The translations under genes were made by a program, and so were the position numbers. Shown here in pieces: positions 39,807-47,776 of a DNA stretch of 64,000 nucleotides. Below the pieces are notes generated by a model. That model ran no database searches. It was not told the DNA's origin and saw only the letters and a program-made list of their open reading frames with translations. The DNA comes from Desulfosarcina widdelii (GTDB taxonomy: Bacteria; Desulfobacterota; Desulfobacteria; Desulfobacterales; Desulfosarcinaceae), in NCBI RefSeq assembly GCF_009688965.1, contig NZ_AP021875.1:5766001-5830000 (forward strand), in the 5' to 3' direction. Numbering within the stretch: position 1 is the stretch's first letter; every line of letters begins with the position of its first letter.

Positions 39807-41379
39807 CCCACCCGGACGTTTCCGTCACTTCAAGATAGTTTTCCGTGACCGCGAATTCGATGGCTGCCCGAATCCGCTGCGCGGGATGATCGAGATCCTC
39901 GGTTGCCCGTTGGATCAGTCGCTCGGCCGGCAGTTCTTCGCCGGGCTGGCCGGGATCGTCATCGCTGGCGTCGACCGGCCAAAAGCCGCGGTTTTCGATC
40001 AGCCGTTTCATCATCATGTCGTATATGACCACCGTATGTTCCAGCCGGGTCAGGGGCCAAGCCTCTTTCTCGTCGGTCAGTCCCATGGCGCGGCGTCGCC
40101 CGATTTTGGCCAGCCAGCGGTCGAATTCTTTTTCGCTTTCGATAACGATGGCGTCCATGGTTTCCGGCGCCACACCGGCCGTGCGAACAACGGCCCGGTT
40201 GGCATGATACTCCCGCCAGTCGTCGGACAGAATTTGAAGGTCGTATTTCTCAAGCCGTTCCCGGATATCCGTTCCCGGAAAAGGCGCCAGGATGTGGAAT
40301 CCGTGGTTGGCACCCATGTTCTGAAGCGTCTCGCCGAAATCGAGGGTTTGGCGCAGAGTCTCCGATGTTTCCCCGGGAAGGCCCAGAATAAATGAAGCGT
40401 GGGGCTCGATGCCGCAATCCAGGCAGAGCTGCATGGCTTTTCGGGCCTGCTCCAGCGTAATGCCTTTTTTGATGCGCTTTAGCATTTCCGGGCTGCCGGA
40501 TTCGATTCCGAAGCTGATTGTCGTGCACCCGGCCCGGCGCATGGCCTCCAGTGTCTGCCTGGCGACCGTATCCACCCGGGCAAAAGAGGTCCAGTTCACC
40601 TTCAGCCCGCGTTCCATGATTTCGTTGCACACAGCCAGGCAGTGATCCCGGTTGGCCGTAAACAGGTCGTCAGCCAGATTGATCTGATGGAATCCAAGCC
40701 GGCTCAGTGCGGCCATCTCTTCCACAACCCGGACGGGATCCCGGTAGCGCACTTTTGCTCCGACCATTTTGCGGCCCACGCAGAAAATGCATTTGAAGGG
40801 ACATCCCCTGCTGGTGGTCATGCTGACCGGCATGCCCAGGGCCCGGTAGCGCCCCAGTGGGATGCCGTGGCGGGCCGGTGGCGGGAGTTCGTTCAGGTCG
40901 GCCAGCGGCGGCAGATCGGTGGTGACGACGCGGTCTTTTTCGCGAAAGGCGATTCCCGGCACCCGGTTCCAGGGAGAGCGAGCATCGACGGCGTGGGCCA
41001 GTGCCACCAGAGACCGTTCGCCTTCTCCGCGCACGACGGCGTCCACCTGGGGAAATGACGCCAGGATATCGGCAGCACAGAAGGTGGCGTGGGGGCCGCC
41101 CAATACCGTGGGGATACCCGGGTCCAGGGCCTTGATCCGTTCGAGGACGGTCAACGCATGGTCCACCGTCATGGTTACGGCCGTGGCGCCGGCCAGGTCC
41201 GGCTTGAATTCTTCCAGCAGAGAGGAAAGCAAATCGTCGCTGAACGGCGACACCACGCAGTCCAGAACCTTTACCGCCATTCCCGCTGCTTCCAGCGCGC
41301 CGGCCAGATAAGCCAGGCCCAGGGGCGGGGAGGGCGTTTCCGAGATGGGGTAGAATGGATTGATCAGCAGGACGCGCAA
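39772..41379 (-). CDS. B12-binding domain radical SAM protein
   Basis: 535 residues. N-terminal cobalamin-binding-like domain at 1-130 (MRVLLINPFYP, LGLAYLAGALEAAGMAV, TAVTMTVDHALTVLERIK), then the radical SAM core with GCPFKCIFC (C-x3-C-x2-C, about 197-205) holding the 4Fe-4S cluster, and GIESGSPEMLKRIKKGI downstream. The C-terminal 130 residues are unassigned. The DxHxxG cobalamin motif is absent, so B12 binding is doubtful. It follows an HD-domain gene by 12 bp, so the two probably act together; the substrate is unknown (methyl or thio transfer is typical for the class). Confidence 0.85.
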   Translation of the reverse strand: MRVLLINPFYPISETPSPPLGLAYLAGALEAAGMAVKVLDCVVSPFSDDLLSSLLEEFKPDLAGATAVTMTVDHALTVLERIKALDPGIPTVLGGPHATFCAADILASFPQVDAVVRGEGERSLVALAHAVDARSPWNRVPGIAFREKDRVVTTDLPPLADLNELPPPARHGIPLGRYRALGMPVSMTTSRGCPFKCIFCVGRKMVGAKVRYRDPVRVVEEMAALSRLGFHQINLADDLFTANRDHCLAVCNEIMERGLKVNWTSFARVDTVARQTLEAMRRAGCTTISFGIESGSPEMLKRIKKGITLEQARKAMQLCLDCGIEPHASFILGLPGETSETLRQTLDFGETLQNMGANHGFHILAPFPGTDIRERLEKYDLQILSDDWREYHANRAVVRTAGVAPETMDAIVIESEKEFDRWLAKIGRRRAMGLTDEKEAWPLTRLEHTVVIYDMMMKRLIENRGFWPVDASDDDPGQPGEELPAERLIQRATEDLDHPAQRIRAAIEFAVTENYLEVTETSGWVRWSWVEGFVR

Positions 41380-41391
41380 GAATGAACCCTT

Positions 41392-42150
41392 TCAGGTGGG
41401 ATCGACAAAATCGGACAAAATAATCCGGTAGAGTTCTTCGCCGATGGCAATGCCCATGTCGATGAATTGGGGGCCGTACCGACGGCCGGTTTGTGAGCGG
41501 AAGGTGGCCCGGATTTTTTTCAACATGGCCATCCCTTTGGGGTAATGATCCATGAAGCGCGAAAGGGGTGGATTCAGATAGTCCACCATGTCCCAGAGGG
41601 TATGGTTGAAGTTGTCCGGTCCCCAGCGAAACTTGTCCGCATCGTACAGGCAATCGGAAATCATGCCGGACGGCCGGGGCCTCGATGCATTTAGGGGCGT
41701 AAAGGCCTCGTGGTTGCGGATGGCCATGCAGACGAGGTGGACTTCATCGTCGGACAGCGGGTAGCGTTTCAGGATCTCGCCTGCCTTTTGCGCGCCTTTT
41801 TCAGCATGGAATTTTTCTTTGCGGCAAATATCGTGCAGCAGACCAGCACACTGGGCCAGTAGTAGATTCCGACGGGCCTGCTCTTCTCCAAGGCCTTTCA
41901 GTCGGCTTTCGACGATGGTCAATACGCCGGCATCCAGGGCCACCTTTTCCACATGCCCCATGCCATGGCCGAAATCGTCCTCCAGGCATTGGACCATTTT
42001 TCGGCGCAGCCTGACGATGGTGGCATCGGATCGGTAGAAATGCTGCGATGCCTTTACCTCTTCCGGATGATCGATGTAAAAGTCCGGTTGGGGCTGACGG
42101 GCCGCAATTTGGCGCGCGATCCGTCTAATTTCCAGATAAACAGGATCCAT
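41392..42150 (-). CDS. HD domain phosphohydrolase-like protein
   Basis: 252 residues. HD metal site: FGHGMGHVEKVALDAGVL (first His), CAGLLHDICRKEKFHAEKG (HD pair at about 117-118) and AIRNHEAF (later His), with a final Asp in LYDADKFRWG. Such proteins hydrolyse phosphodiesters or nucleotides; the substrate is not evident. Its N-terminal 40 residues (RRIARQIAARQPQPDFYIDHPEEV) are extra. In a two-gene unit with the radical SAM protein encoded 12 bp downstream. Confidence 0.85.
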   Translation of the reverse strand: MDPVYLEIRRIARQIAARQPQPDFYIDHPEEVKASQHFYRSDATIVRLRRKMVQCLEDDFGHGMGHVEKVALDAGVLTIVESRLKGLGEEQARRNLLLAQCAGLLHDICRKEKFHAEKGAQKAGEILKRYPLSDDEVHLVCMAIRNHEAFTPLNASRPRPSGMISDCLYDADKFRWGPDNFNHTLWDMVDYLNPPLSRFMDHYPKGMAMLKKIRATFRSQTGRRYGPQFIDMGIAIGEELYRIILSDFVDPT

Positions 42151-42179
42151 GGATGGGCTTAAAAGGGGTGAATAACAAA

Positions 42180-42210
42180 CGCCGGTTTCACGATATTGGT
42201 GAAACCGGCG
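42180..42210 (-). terminator. Intrinsic terminator of the 42.3 kb hypothetical gene
   Basis: Perfect 12-bp stem CGCCGGTTTCAC (42180-42191) / GTGAAACCGGCG (42199-42210), loop GATATTG. On the minus strand it is followed by TTTGTTATTCACC. It ends the transcript from the hypothetical gene at 42293-42790 and precedes the HD gene start at 42150. Confidence 0.82.
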
Positions 42211-42292
42211 ATAGACAGATCATCGATTGAAACCAGGACGCCAGAAGGAAAGCCGGCCTTTTCCGGCGGGACCCCAACCGCCAACCTATGGA

Positions 42293-42790
42293 TTAGCCTT
42301 CCAGAGACAGGCCATAGGGAGCACCGCAGACCTTCCAGCGGCCATCTTCTTTCGTCAGTTCCAGAGTTTCTTCAAACTCATGCGTCTGGCCGATGCGAAA
42401 CAATTTGGCCACGTAGGCAAAAACCGGATGAATGCAGGTCCGCCGCAGTCCATGCAGGTGAATGGTGGCGGATTCGTCGTCCTGGCTCAGGGTTTCGGCC
42501 TTCACGTGGTAAATCGTCTGCCGCACCATGCCCAGGCCAAATCCCCGTTCACTGGCCTCATCGGCTTTGGCCTGCAGGTACGCGGCTGCAGGCGACATTT
42601 CTTCGTCCCCGGCCAGATCGCTGCACAGATACTTTTCCAGGTCGTCGTCCAAAAGAAAGTAAGATTTGGAAAAATCAATGGCCGTTCCCGTGGCTGTCTG
42701 CCGGCAATCCGCAAAAACAAACACCACCTGGAAGCACACTGCCAGAATCACGACCAGTATCCACGCCGCATTGTTGCTGCCTTTTGCCAT
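42293..42790 (-). CDS. Membrane-anchored protein of unknown function
   Basis: 165 residues from the ATG at 42790, with AAGGAGG upstream; the longer frame was rejected. One N-terminal TM helix (NNAAWILVVILAVCFQVVFVFA, about 6-27) acting as signal anchor; the rest lies outside the cytoplasm. It contains cysteines in DCRQTATG, LCSDLAGDE, RTCIHPV and KVCGAPYG that may pair. The C-terminal half (AETLSQDDESATIHLHG...HEFEETLELTKEDGRWKVCGAPYG) resembles the NTF2-like/DUF4878 layout of small envelope proteins, a weak guess. Single-gene unit with its own terminator. Confidence 0.7.
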   Translation of the reverse strand: MAKGSNNAAWILVVILAVCFQVVFVFADCRQTATGTAIDFSKSYFLLDDDLEKYLCSDLAGDEEMSPAAAYLQAKADEASERGFGLGMVRQTIYHVKAETLSQDDESATIHLHGLRRTCIHPVFAYVAKLFRIGQTHEFEETLELTKEDGRWKVCGAPYGLSLEG

Positions 42791-43019
42791 GGTTACGCCT
42801 CCTTGCAAATTCATCCCTTGTGCATGCCGGTTTGTCGGCATACTCCGGGTTTTCATGGGCCAAGCCCCTTCCCAAAATCATTGATCGCTCCAGCGAGCAG
42901 GGCTTGTTCGGAAAAAGGCTTGAATATTGTAGATTCGGGTAATCGAAAGTTGCAAATACCACGGATCATTCTTTTTAACAAGCCCTATGTGTGTAAGGGA
43001 GACGGTTGAATTCTATGGC

Positions 43020-43048
43020 TTGACAGTTATAAATACTATTGGTATACA
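43020..43048 (+). promoter_or_regulatory. Sigma70-type promoter
   Basis: TTGACA (43020-43025), a 17-base spacer, TATACA (43043-43048). The -35 is perfect and the -10 has four of six consensus bases. The expected transcript start is about 43055, some 260 bases before the ETF:quinone oxidoreductase start. Confidence 0.7.
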
Positions 43049-43054
43049 AGAAAA

Positions 43055-43215
43055 ATCTATAACGTATACGAACTTGCTTTTTCCGTGCAGTTCCGGAAAA
43101 AGCCATTTTGCCGGTAAGGGATTGAATGGCCATGGGCCAATATTTTTACAGTGCTTTGACTTCGCGGCCTGACAGGGGGACTGGCGCCCTTTTCATCGCT
43201 TCCCCCTTGTTTTTA
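43055..43215 (+). ncRNA. Candidate small RNA or attenuator leader
   Basis: Bounded by the promoter at 43020-43048 and by a terminator-like hairpin: ACAGGGGGA (43172-43180) pairs with TCCCCCTTGT (43201-43210) with one bulge, followed by TTTTA. A second hairpin, GCTTTTTCC / GGAAAAAGC (43076-43084, 43095-43103), lies near the 5' end. Transcription could stop here to give a ~160-base RNA, or the hairpins could act as an attenuator for the gene at 43318. It does not match any riboswitch I know. No reading frame with a good ribosome site was found inside. Confidence 0.4.
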
Positions 43216-43317
43216 ACAGAAGATCGGGCTAACTGAGATTCACTGAACGAAATCGCTTCATTTACGGGCTTCTGTTTGCGGAATTCGGACAACCTGATTC
43301 AAAGAAGAGGGGGCGCC

Positions 43318-44997
43318 ATGACTACGCACGAAACCATTGACTTCGATGTTCTTTTTGTGGGCGGCGGGCCGGCCAACCTGGCCGGTGCCATCCGGCTGAT
43401 GCAACTGGCGGCGGAAAAGGGACAGGAACTGGAAGTGGCCGTGATTGACAAGGGGGCTGCCATCGGCTCCCATGCCATCAGCGGAGCGGTGATGAATCCC
43501 GTTGCCATTGCCGAGTTGTTTCCGGATTACCTGAAGCAGGGATTTCCGGTGGAGCAAACCGTGCGGGACGACGGATTTTTTTTCCTCACCAAGGGCCGCA
43601 GTTTCAAGATGCCGATGGTGCCCCGTCAGATGCACAACAGCGGATTTCCCATCGTCAGCCTCTCCAAGGTATGCCGATGGCTGGGGGGCAAGGCCGAGGA
43701 GATGGGGATCAACATTTTCCCCGGATTCGACGGAAAAGAAGTCCTGCTATCCGACGACGGTACGGCGGTGAAAGGCGTGCGGACCGGCGACAAGGGCCTG
43801 GACAAGGACGGCAAGGCCAAACCCAATTTCGAACCGGGCATCGACCTTCTATCCAAAGTGACCGTGCTGGGCGAAGGCGCAAGGGGCAGCCTGATGAAGG
43901 AACTGGCCGGCAAGCTGCCCATCCGCACCGGCCGCCTGCCCGAGGTGTTCGAAACGGGCATCAAGGAAGTGATTCAACTGCCCGAGGACAATTTTTTTAC
44001 CCGCAGTGCCTTCAACGACATTCACACCATGGGCTTTCCCTTGGATTTCGATACGCCCGGAGGGGGCTTTGTCTACGAGATGGCCAACAACCGAATTGCC
44101 CTGGGGTTTCTGGTTGCACTGGGATATGAAGACCCGGCGCTGGATCTGTACGAGACCTTCATGCGCTTCAAGCGCCACCCCCTGATCCGCAAAATCGTCC
44201 GCGGCGGCAAGGTGGTGGAGCAGGGCGCCCGGGCCGTATCCACTGGTGGCTGGTTCACCATGCCGAAGCTGGCAGTGAACGGGGCCCTGTTTACCGGCAA
44301 CGGCGCGGGCATGCACAGCACACCGGCCATCAAAGGCATTCACCTGGCCATGAAGTCGGGCATGCTGGCCGCCGAAACCATCATGGAAGCCCTGGAATCC
44401 GGCAATACCGGCAAATACGCACTGGGCAGCTACGCCACGCGCCTGGAGGATAGCTGGGCCGGCGAGGAGCTTCTGGAAGGGCGCAATTTTGCCCAGGCCC
44501 TGGCCAAGAAAGGTCCCATTAAATATATCCATCTGGCGGCCCAGTATTTCACCCAGGGAAAAGGCCTGGTTGATTGCCTGCCATCGGTGGATGACGCCAC
44601 CACCCTTGGCCCGCTGAAGAAAAAGACAGCTATATCCAATCCGGATGAGGCGGCAGCCGCTGCCGAAAGAGACGATCCGGCCATGGTTGACAAACTCACC
44701 GGTGTATACCTCTCCGGCACCCTTCACCGGGAGGATCAGCCCAGCCACATCCGTATTCACGACCAAAAGGTATGCGTGGAAAAATGCTACCCCACCTATG
44801 GCTGTCCCTGTACCCGGTTTTGTCCGGGCGACGTCTATGAAATGGAGACCCGCAAGGACGGCAGTGGGATCAAAGGAATCAAACTGAATTTTACCAATTG
44901 CCTGCACTGCAAGACCTGCGACATCAAGGATCCGTTTCACAACGTGACCTGGACCTGCCCGGAGGGCGGGGAAGGGCCCAACTACAAACAGGCCTGA
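43318..44997 (+). CDS. Electron transfer flavoprotein-ubiquinone oxidoreductase
   Basis: 559 residues from the ATG at 43318 (GAGGGGG upstream). Transfers electrons from reduced ETF to the quinone pool; FAD plus one 4Fe-4S cluster, membrane-associated. N-terminal FAD motif DVLFVGGGPANLAGAIRLM, ubiquinone region GFPIVSLSKVCRWLGGKAEEMGINIFPGFDGKEV, and the FAD motif TGNGAGMHSTPAIKGIHLAMKSGMLAAETI at about 335-365. The C-terminal cluster domain has CYPTYGCPCTRFCPGDVYE and NCLHCKTCDIKDP. Normal length. It links acyl-CoA dehydrogenase activity (8.1 kb) with respiration, and precedes the FOXRED1-like gene by 40 bp. Confidence 0.95.
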   Translation: MTTHETIDFDVLFVGGGPANLAGAIRLMQLAAEKGQELEVAVIDKGAAIGSHAISGAVMNPVAIAELFPDYLKQGFPVEQTVRDDGFFFLTKGRSFKMPMVPRQMHNSGFPIVSLSKVCRWLGGKAEEMGINIFPGFDGKEVLLSDDGTAVKGVRTGDKGLDKDGKAKPNFEPGIDLLSKVTVLGEGARGSLMKELAGKLPIRTGRLPEVFETGIKEVIQLPEDNFFTRSAFNDIHTMGFPLDFDTPGGGFVYEMANNRIALGFLVALGYEDPALDLYETFMRFKRHPLIRKIVRGGKVVEQGARAVSTGGWFTMPKLAVNGALFTGNGAGMHSTPAIKGIHLAMKSGMLAAETIMEALESGNTGKYALGSYATRLEDSWAGEELLEGRNFAQALAKKGPIKYIHLAAQYFTQGKGLVDCLPSVDDATTLGPLKKKTAISNPDEAAAAAERDDPAMVDKLTGVYLSGTLHREDQPSHIRIHDQKVCVEKCYPTYGCPCTRFCPGDVYEMETRKDGSGIKGIKLNFTNCLHCKTCDIKDPFHNVTWTCPEGGEGPNYKQA

Positions 44998-45037
44998 TTG
45001 CTTTCGGGCTACAACCATCGACAGGAGAACCCGTACC

Positions 45038-46222
45038 ATGGACAGCAGTACCGTTTACGATGTCATTATCGTCGGCGGCGGGATTATGGGATCCACGACC
45101 GCCTATTACCTGACCAAGAAGGACCCCCAACTGAAAGTGGCCGTCATCGAGCGGGACCTGGCCTATACCCGGGCCTCCACGACCCTGTCCATGGTCAACG
45201 CCAGGATTCAGTTCAGCCTGAAACAGAATGTCCAGATTTCCCAGTATGCCTTCGATGTGCTGGAACATTTCGAAGACGAAATGACGGTCAACGACAACCG
45301 TCCCAGTATTGCCTACCACCGGGAAGGAAACCTCTTCCTTTACAAAGAGGACGCCGTGCCCGATGCCAAAGCGGCCATGGCCATGCAGCAGGAACTGGGC
45401 TGCCAGGTCGCCTGGTGGACCCCCGACGAAGTCAAGCAGCACTATCCGTTGTATGCGCCGGAAGGGGTTGAAGGGATTGTCGGCGCCACTTTCGGTGCCC
45501 AGGACGGCCATTTCGATGCCTATGCCGTTCTCATGGCCTATAAAGCCAACGCCAGGGCCCAGGGTGCCAATTACATAGAAGATACAGTAACCGCACTTTT
45601 GGCGGACAACGGACAGATCACGGGTTTGAAGACGGAATCGGGAGAAACCTATAACGCTTCCGTGGTGGTCAACTGCGCCGGGGCCTGGTGCACGGACCTG
45701 GCGAAAACCGCCGGGGTAAGCCTGCCCGTCGAACCGACTAAGCGTCAGTGCTTCTGTGTGGATCCAGCGGTCAAGTCCGATCGGCCGCTGCCGTTGACCA
45801 TCCTGCCTTCGGGATTTTACTTCCGTACCGAAACCGGCGGTATGATCCTGATGGGAAAATCCATGGCCGAGGATCCGGTGGGTTATGACTTTACCTGGGA
45901 TCAGAATCGTTTCATGGAGATCATGTGGCCGGAGTTGGCCGAATTTGTACCGGCTTTCGAGCGGCTCAAGCTGATCCGGGGCTGGGCGGGGCTGTATGCG
46001 GTCAACACGCTGGATGGCAACGCCATTCTCGGCCAGTGGCCCGAACTCAAGGGTTTTTATCTGGCCAATGGATTTTCCGGGCACGGATTGCAGCAGGGAC
46101 CGGCCGTGGGCCGTTATATGAGCGAACTGATTACCGGCGCCACGCCGACCATGGATCTGTCCATTTTCAGCCCCCAGCGTATTCTGGAAGGCAAGCCGCT
46201 GGTCGAGGGGGGCATCGTTTAG
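45038..46222 (+). CDS. FAD-dependent oxidoreductase (DAO family, FOXRED1-like)
   Basis: 394 residues. N-terminal FAD-binding fold VYDVIIVGGGIMGSTTAYYLTK (about 4-25), then the DAO pattern. The C-terminal ANGFSGHGLQQGPAVGRYMSELI is characteristic of the FOXRED1 branch; other marks are TRASTTLSMVNARIQ and NCAGAWCTDLAK. Probably oxidises a secondary amine, amino acid or hydroxy acid, passing electrons on to quinone via the neighbouring ETF:quinone oxidoreductase (inference). The ribosome site AGGAG lies upstream. Cofactor attachment (covalent or not) is unclear. It is followed by a palindromic repeat and then an aminotransferase. Confidence 0.85.
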   Translation: MDSSTVYDVIIVGGGIMGSTTAYYLTKKDPQLKVAVIERDLAYTRASTTLSMVNARIQFSLKQNVQISQYAFDVLEHFEDEMTVNDNRPSIAYHREGNLFLYKEDAVPDAKAAMAMQQELGCQVAWWTPDEVKQHYPLYAPEGVEGIVGATFGAQDGHFDAYAVLMAYKANARAQGANYIEDTVTALLADNGQITGLKTESGETYNASVVVNCAGAWCTDLAKTAGVSLPVEPTKRQCFCVDPAVKSDRPLPLTILPSGFYFRTETGGMILMGKSMAEDPVGYDFTWDQNRFMEIMWPELAEFVPAFERLKLIRGWAGLYAVNTLDGNAILGQWPELKGFYLANGFSGHGLQQGPAVGRYMSELITGATPTMDLSIFSPQRILEGKPLVEGGIV

Positions 46223-46225
46223 GCC

Positions 46226-46369
46226 AAAAGTTGGCCTGAAACGGCATCTTGCTGTCCATATCGTCGTTCTCGTGGTTTTGAAATCCTCGACGTAGCGCTC
46301 TACGCCTCCGGTTTCAAAACCCCTGCGGCCTTGATCTGAACAGCAATCTACCATTTCAGGCCAACTTTT
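46226..46369. repeat. Nested palindromic element with TACGCCTCC / GCCTTGATCT core (copy 2)
   Basis: Three nested stems: outer AAAAGTTGGCCTGAAA (46226-46241) / TTTCAGGCCAACTTTT (46354-46369), 16 bp perfect; middle GGTTTTGAAA (46274-46283) / TTTCAAAACC (46312-46321), 10 bp perfect; centre CGTAG-cgct-CTACG (46291-46304). The blocks TACGCCTCC (46301-46309) and GCCTTGATCT (46328-46337) match copy 1 at 5894-5999 with 17- and 18-base spacing. No coding capacity. It starts 3 bp after the FOXRED1-like stop codon. Confidence 0.75.
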
Positions 46370-46429
46370 AATGGATTGATGGCAATTTTTATTATAGGCC
46401 AACGTTGATCATGAGGGGGTTGAGTCACC

Positions 46430-47761
46430 ATGAACATTCCGATTTCCGGCGATATCGTCCGCGAGAAAATCCGTGACAGCAGGCTGGCCTGTGTGGGTCT
46501 GGCTTCCATACGTGAACTCAACCGGCTGGTCGGCGAAATCGAGGCGGCGTCCGACACCCGGTTCATTCGCATGGAAATGGGCATCCCTGGGCTGCCGCCG
46601 CCGGACATTGCCGTGGAAGGGGAGATCCGCGCCCTGAAAAAGGGCGTGGGGGCCGTCTATCCACCCTTTGACGGCATTCCCGGCCTGAAAACTGAAATTT
46701 CCCGGTTCGTCAAACTGTTTCTGGATGTCGATGTGCAGCCGGCCCACTGCCTGCCAACGGTCGGTTCCATGCAGGGATGTTTTCTATCCATGATGATGGC
46801 CGGTCGGCGCATCAAAGGGCGGGACACTATTTTGTTTATTGATCCCGGATTTCCCGTAAACAAGAAACAGGCCCAGGTTCTCGGGTTGCCGCGGGAAAGC
46901 TTCGATGTCTACGATTTCCGGGGTGATCGGCTGCGGGACAAGCTGGAATCGGTTTTGTCCACCGGTCGCATCGGGGCCCTGATGTACTCCAATCCCAACA
47001 ATCCCTCCTGGATCTGTTTTACGGAAAAGGAGCTGGGCATCATCGGTGAATTGTGCAGCCGCTACGACGTGATTGCACTGGAGGATCTGGCCTATTTCGG
47101 AATGGATTTTCGGCAGGATACCTCCCGGCCGGGAAAGCCGCCGTTTATTCCCACGGTGGCCCGCTACACGGACAATTACATTCTACTCATCTCCAGTTCC
47201 AAGTCCTTCAGCCTGGCCGGCCAGCGCATCGGCATGACGGCCATCAGCGACGTGCTGTTCGATTCCACCGGCGACGGCCTGCCCCCATGGTTCGGCAGCG
47301 ACCGTTTCGGCTACGCCTACATCTTCGGAGGGATGTACGCCTTGAGTTCCGGCGTATGTCACAGCACCCAGTACGGTCTGGCCGAATTGCTGGAGGCGGT
47401 CAACGACGGCAGGTACAATTTCGTGGATGCGGTTAAAGAATACGGCCGGCGCGCCCGGACGATGAAACGTCTGTTCACCGAAAACGGCTTTTCCCTGGTT
47501 TATGACAAAGATGAGGACCAGCCGCTGGCCGACGGTTTTTACTTCACCGTGGCCTATCCCGGCTACACCGGCGTCGGTCTTGTGGAGGCGCTGCTCTATT
47601 ACGGCATCAGTGCGATTTCCCTTCAGACCACCGGCAGCAGCCGAACCGAGGGTGTCCGGGCCTGCGTCTCTTTGACCGGAGAGGACCGCTTCAAGGAATT
47701 GGAGGAGCGGTTGAAGCGCTTCGATGCCGATGCCAAAAAGGGATTGCGTCCGGTCGATTAA
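46430..47761 (+). CDS. PLP-dependent aminotransferase (class I/II)
   Basis: 443 residues, fold type I. Marks in order: MEMGIPGLPPPD and YPPFDGIPGLKTEISRF (substrate entry), IDPGFPVNKKQ, YSNPNNPSWICFTEKEL (Asn for PLP), DLAYFGMDF (Asp/Tyr of the cofactor ring) and the Schiff-base lysine in LISSSKSFSLAGQRIGM at about 263. Uses an amino donor and 2-oxo acid; a specific substrate is not evident. An N-terminal extension of some 25 residues precedes the family core. Same direction as the two redox genes before it, 208 bp away, separated by the palindromic element. Confidence 0.9.
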   Translation: MNIPISGDIVREKIRDSRLACVGLASIRELNRLVGEIEAASDTRFIRMEMGIPGLPPPDIAVEGEIRALKKGVGAVYPPFDGIPGLKTEISRFVKLFLDVDVQPAHCLPTVGSMQGCFLSMMMAGRRIKGRDTILFIDPGFPVNKKQAQVLGLPRESFDVYDFRGDRLRDKLESVLSTGRIGALMYSNPNNPSWICFTEKELGIIGELCSRYDVIALEDLAYFGMDFRQDTSRPGKPPFIPTVARYTDNYILLISSSKSFSLAGQRIGMTAISDVLFDSTGDGLPPWFGSDRFGYAYIFGGMYALSSGVCHSTQYGLAELLEAVNDGRYNFVDAVKEYGRRARTMKRLFTENGFSLVYDKDEDQPLADGFYFTVAYPGYTGVGLVEALLYYGISAISLQTTGSSRTEGVRACVSLTGEDRFKELEERLKRFDADAKKGLRPVD

Positions 47762-47776
47762 AACGCCCGGTTCCGG

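Larger units (their letters stand above)
42791..43317. other. Leader region of ETF:quinone oxidoreductase gene
   Basis: Contains a strong sigma70-type promoter (43020-43048), a hairpin (43076-43103) and a terminator-like hairpin (43172-43214), described separately. The part 42791-43015 is a gene-free upstream region. Confidence 0.55.

Noticed and set aside
43122..43232. 37-codon leader frame starting at the ATG near 43122
   Set aside because: Only AAGG upstream and the frame runs across the terminator-like stem; no sign of selection on the codons could be judged.
46226..46369. tRNA gene or insertion sequence
   Set aside because: The nested stems do not give a cloverleaf with CCA end or T-loop, and there is no transposase frame; it was kept as a palindromic repeat.
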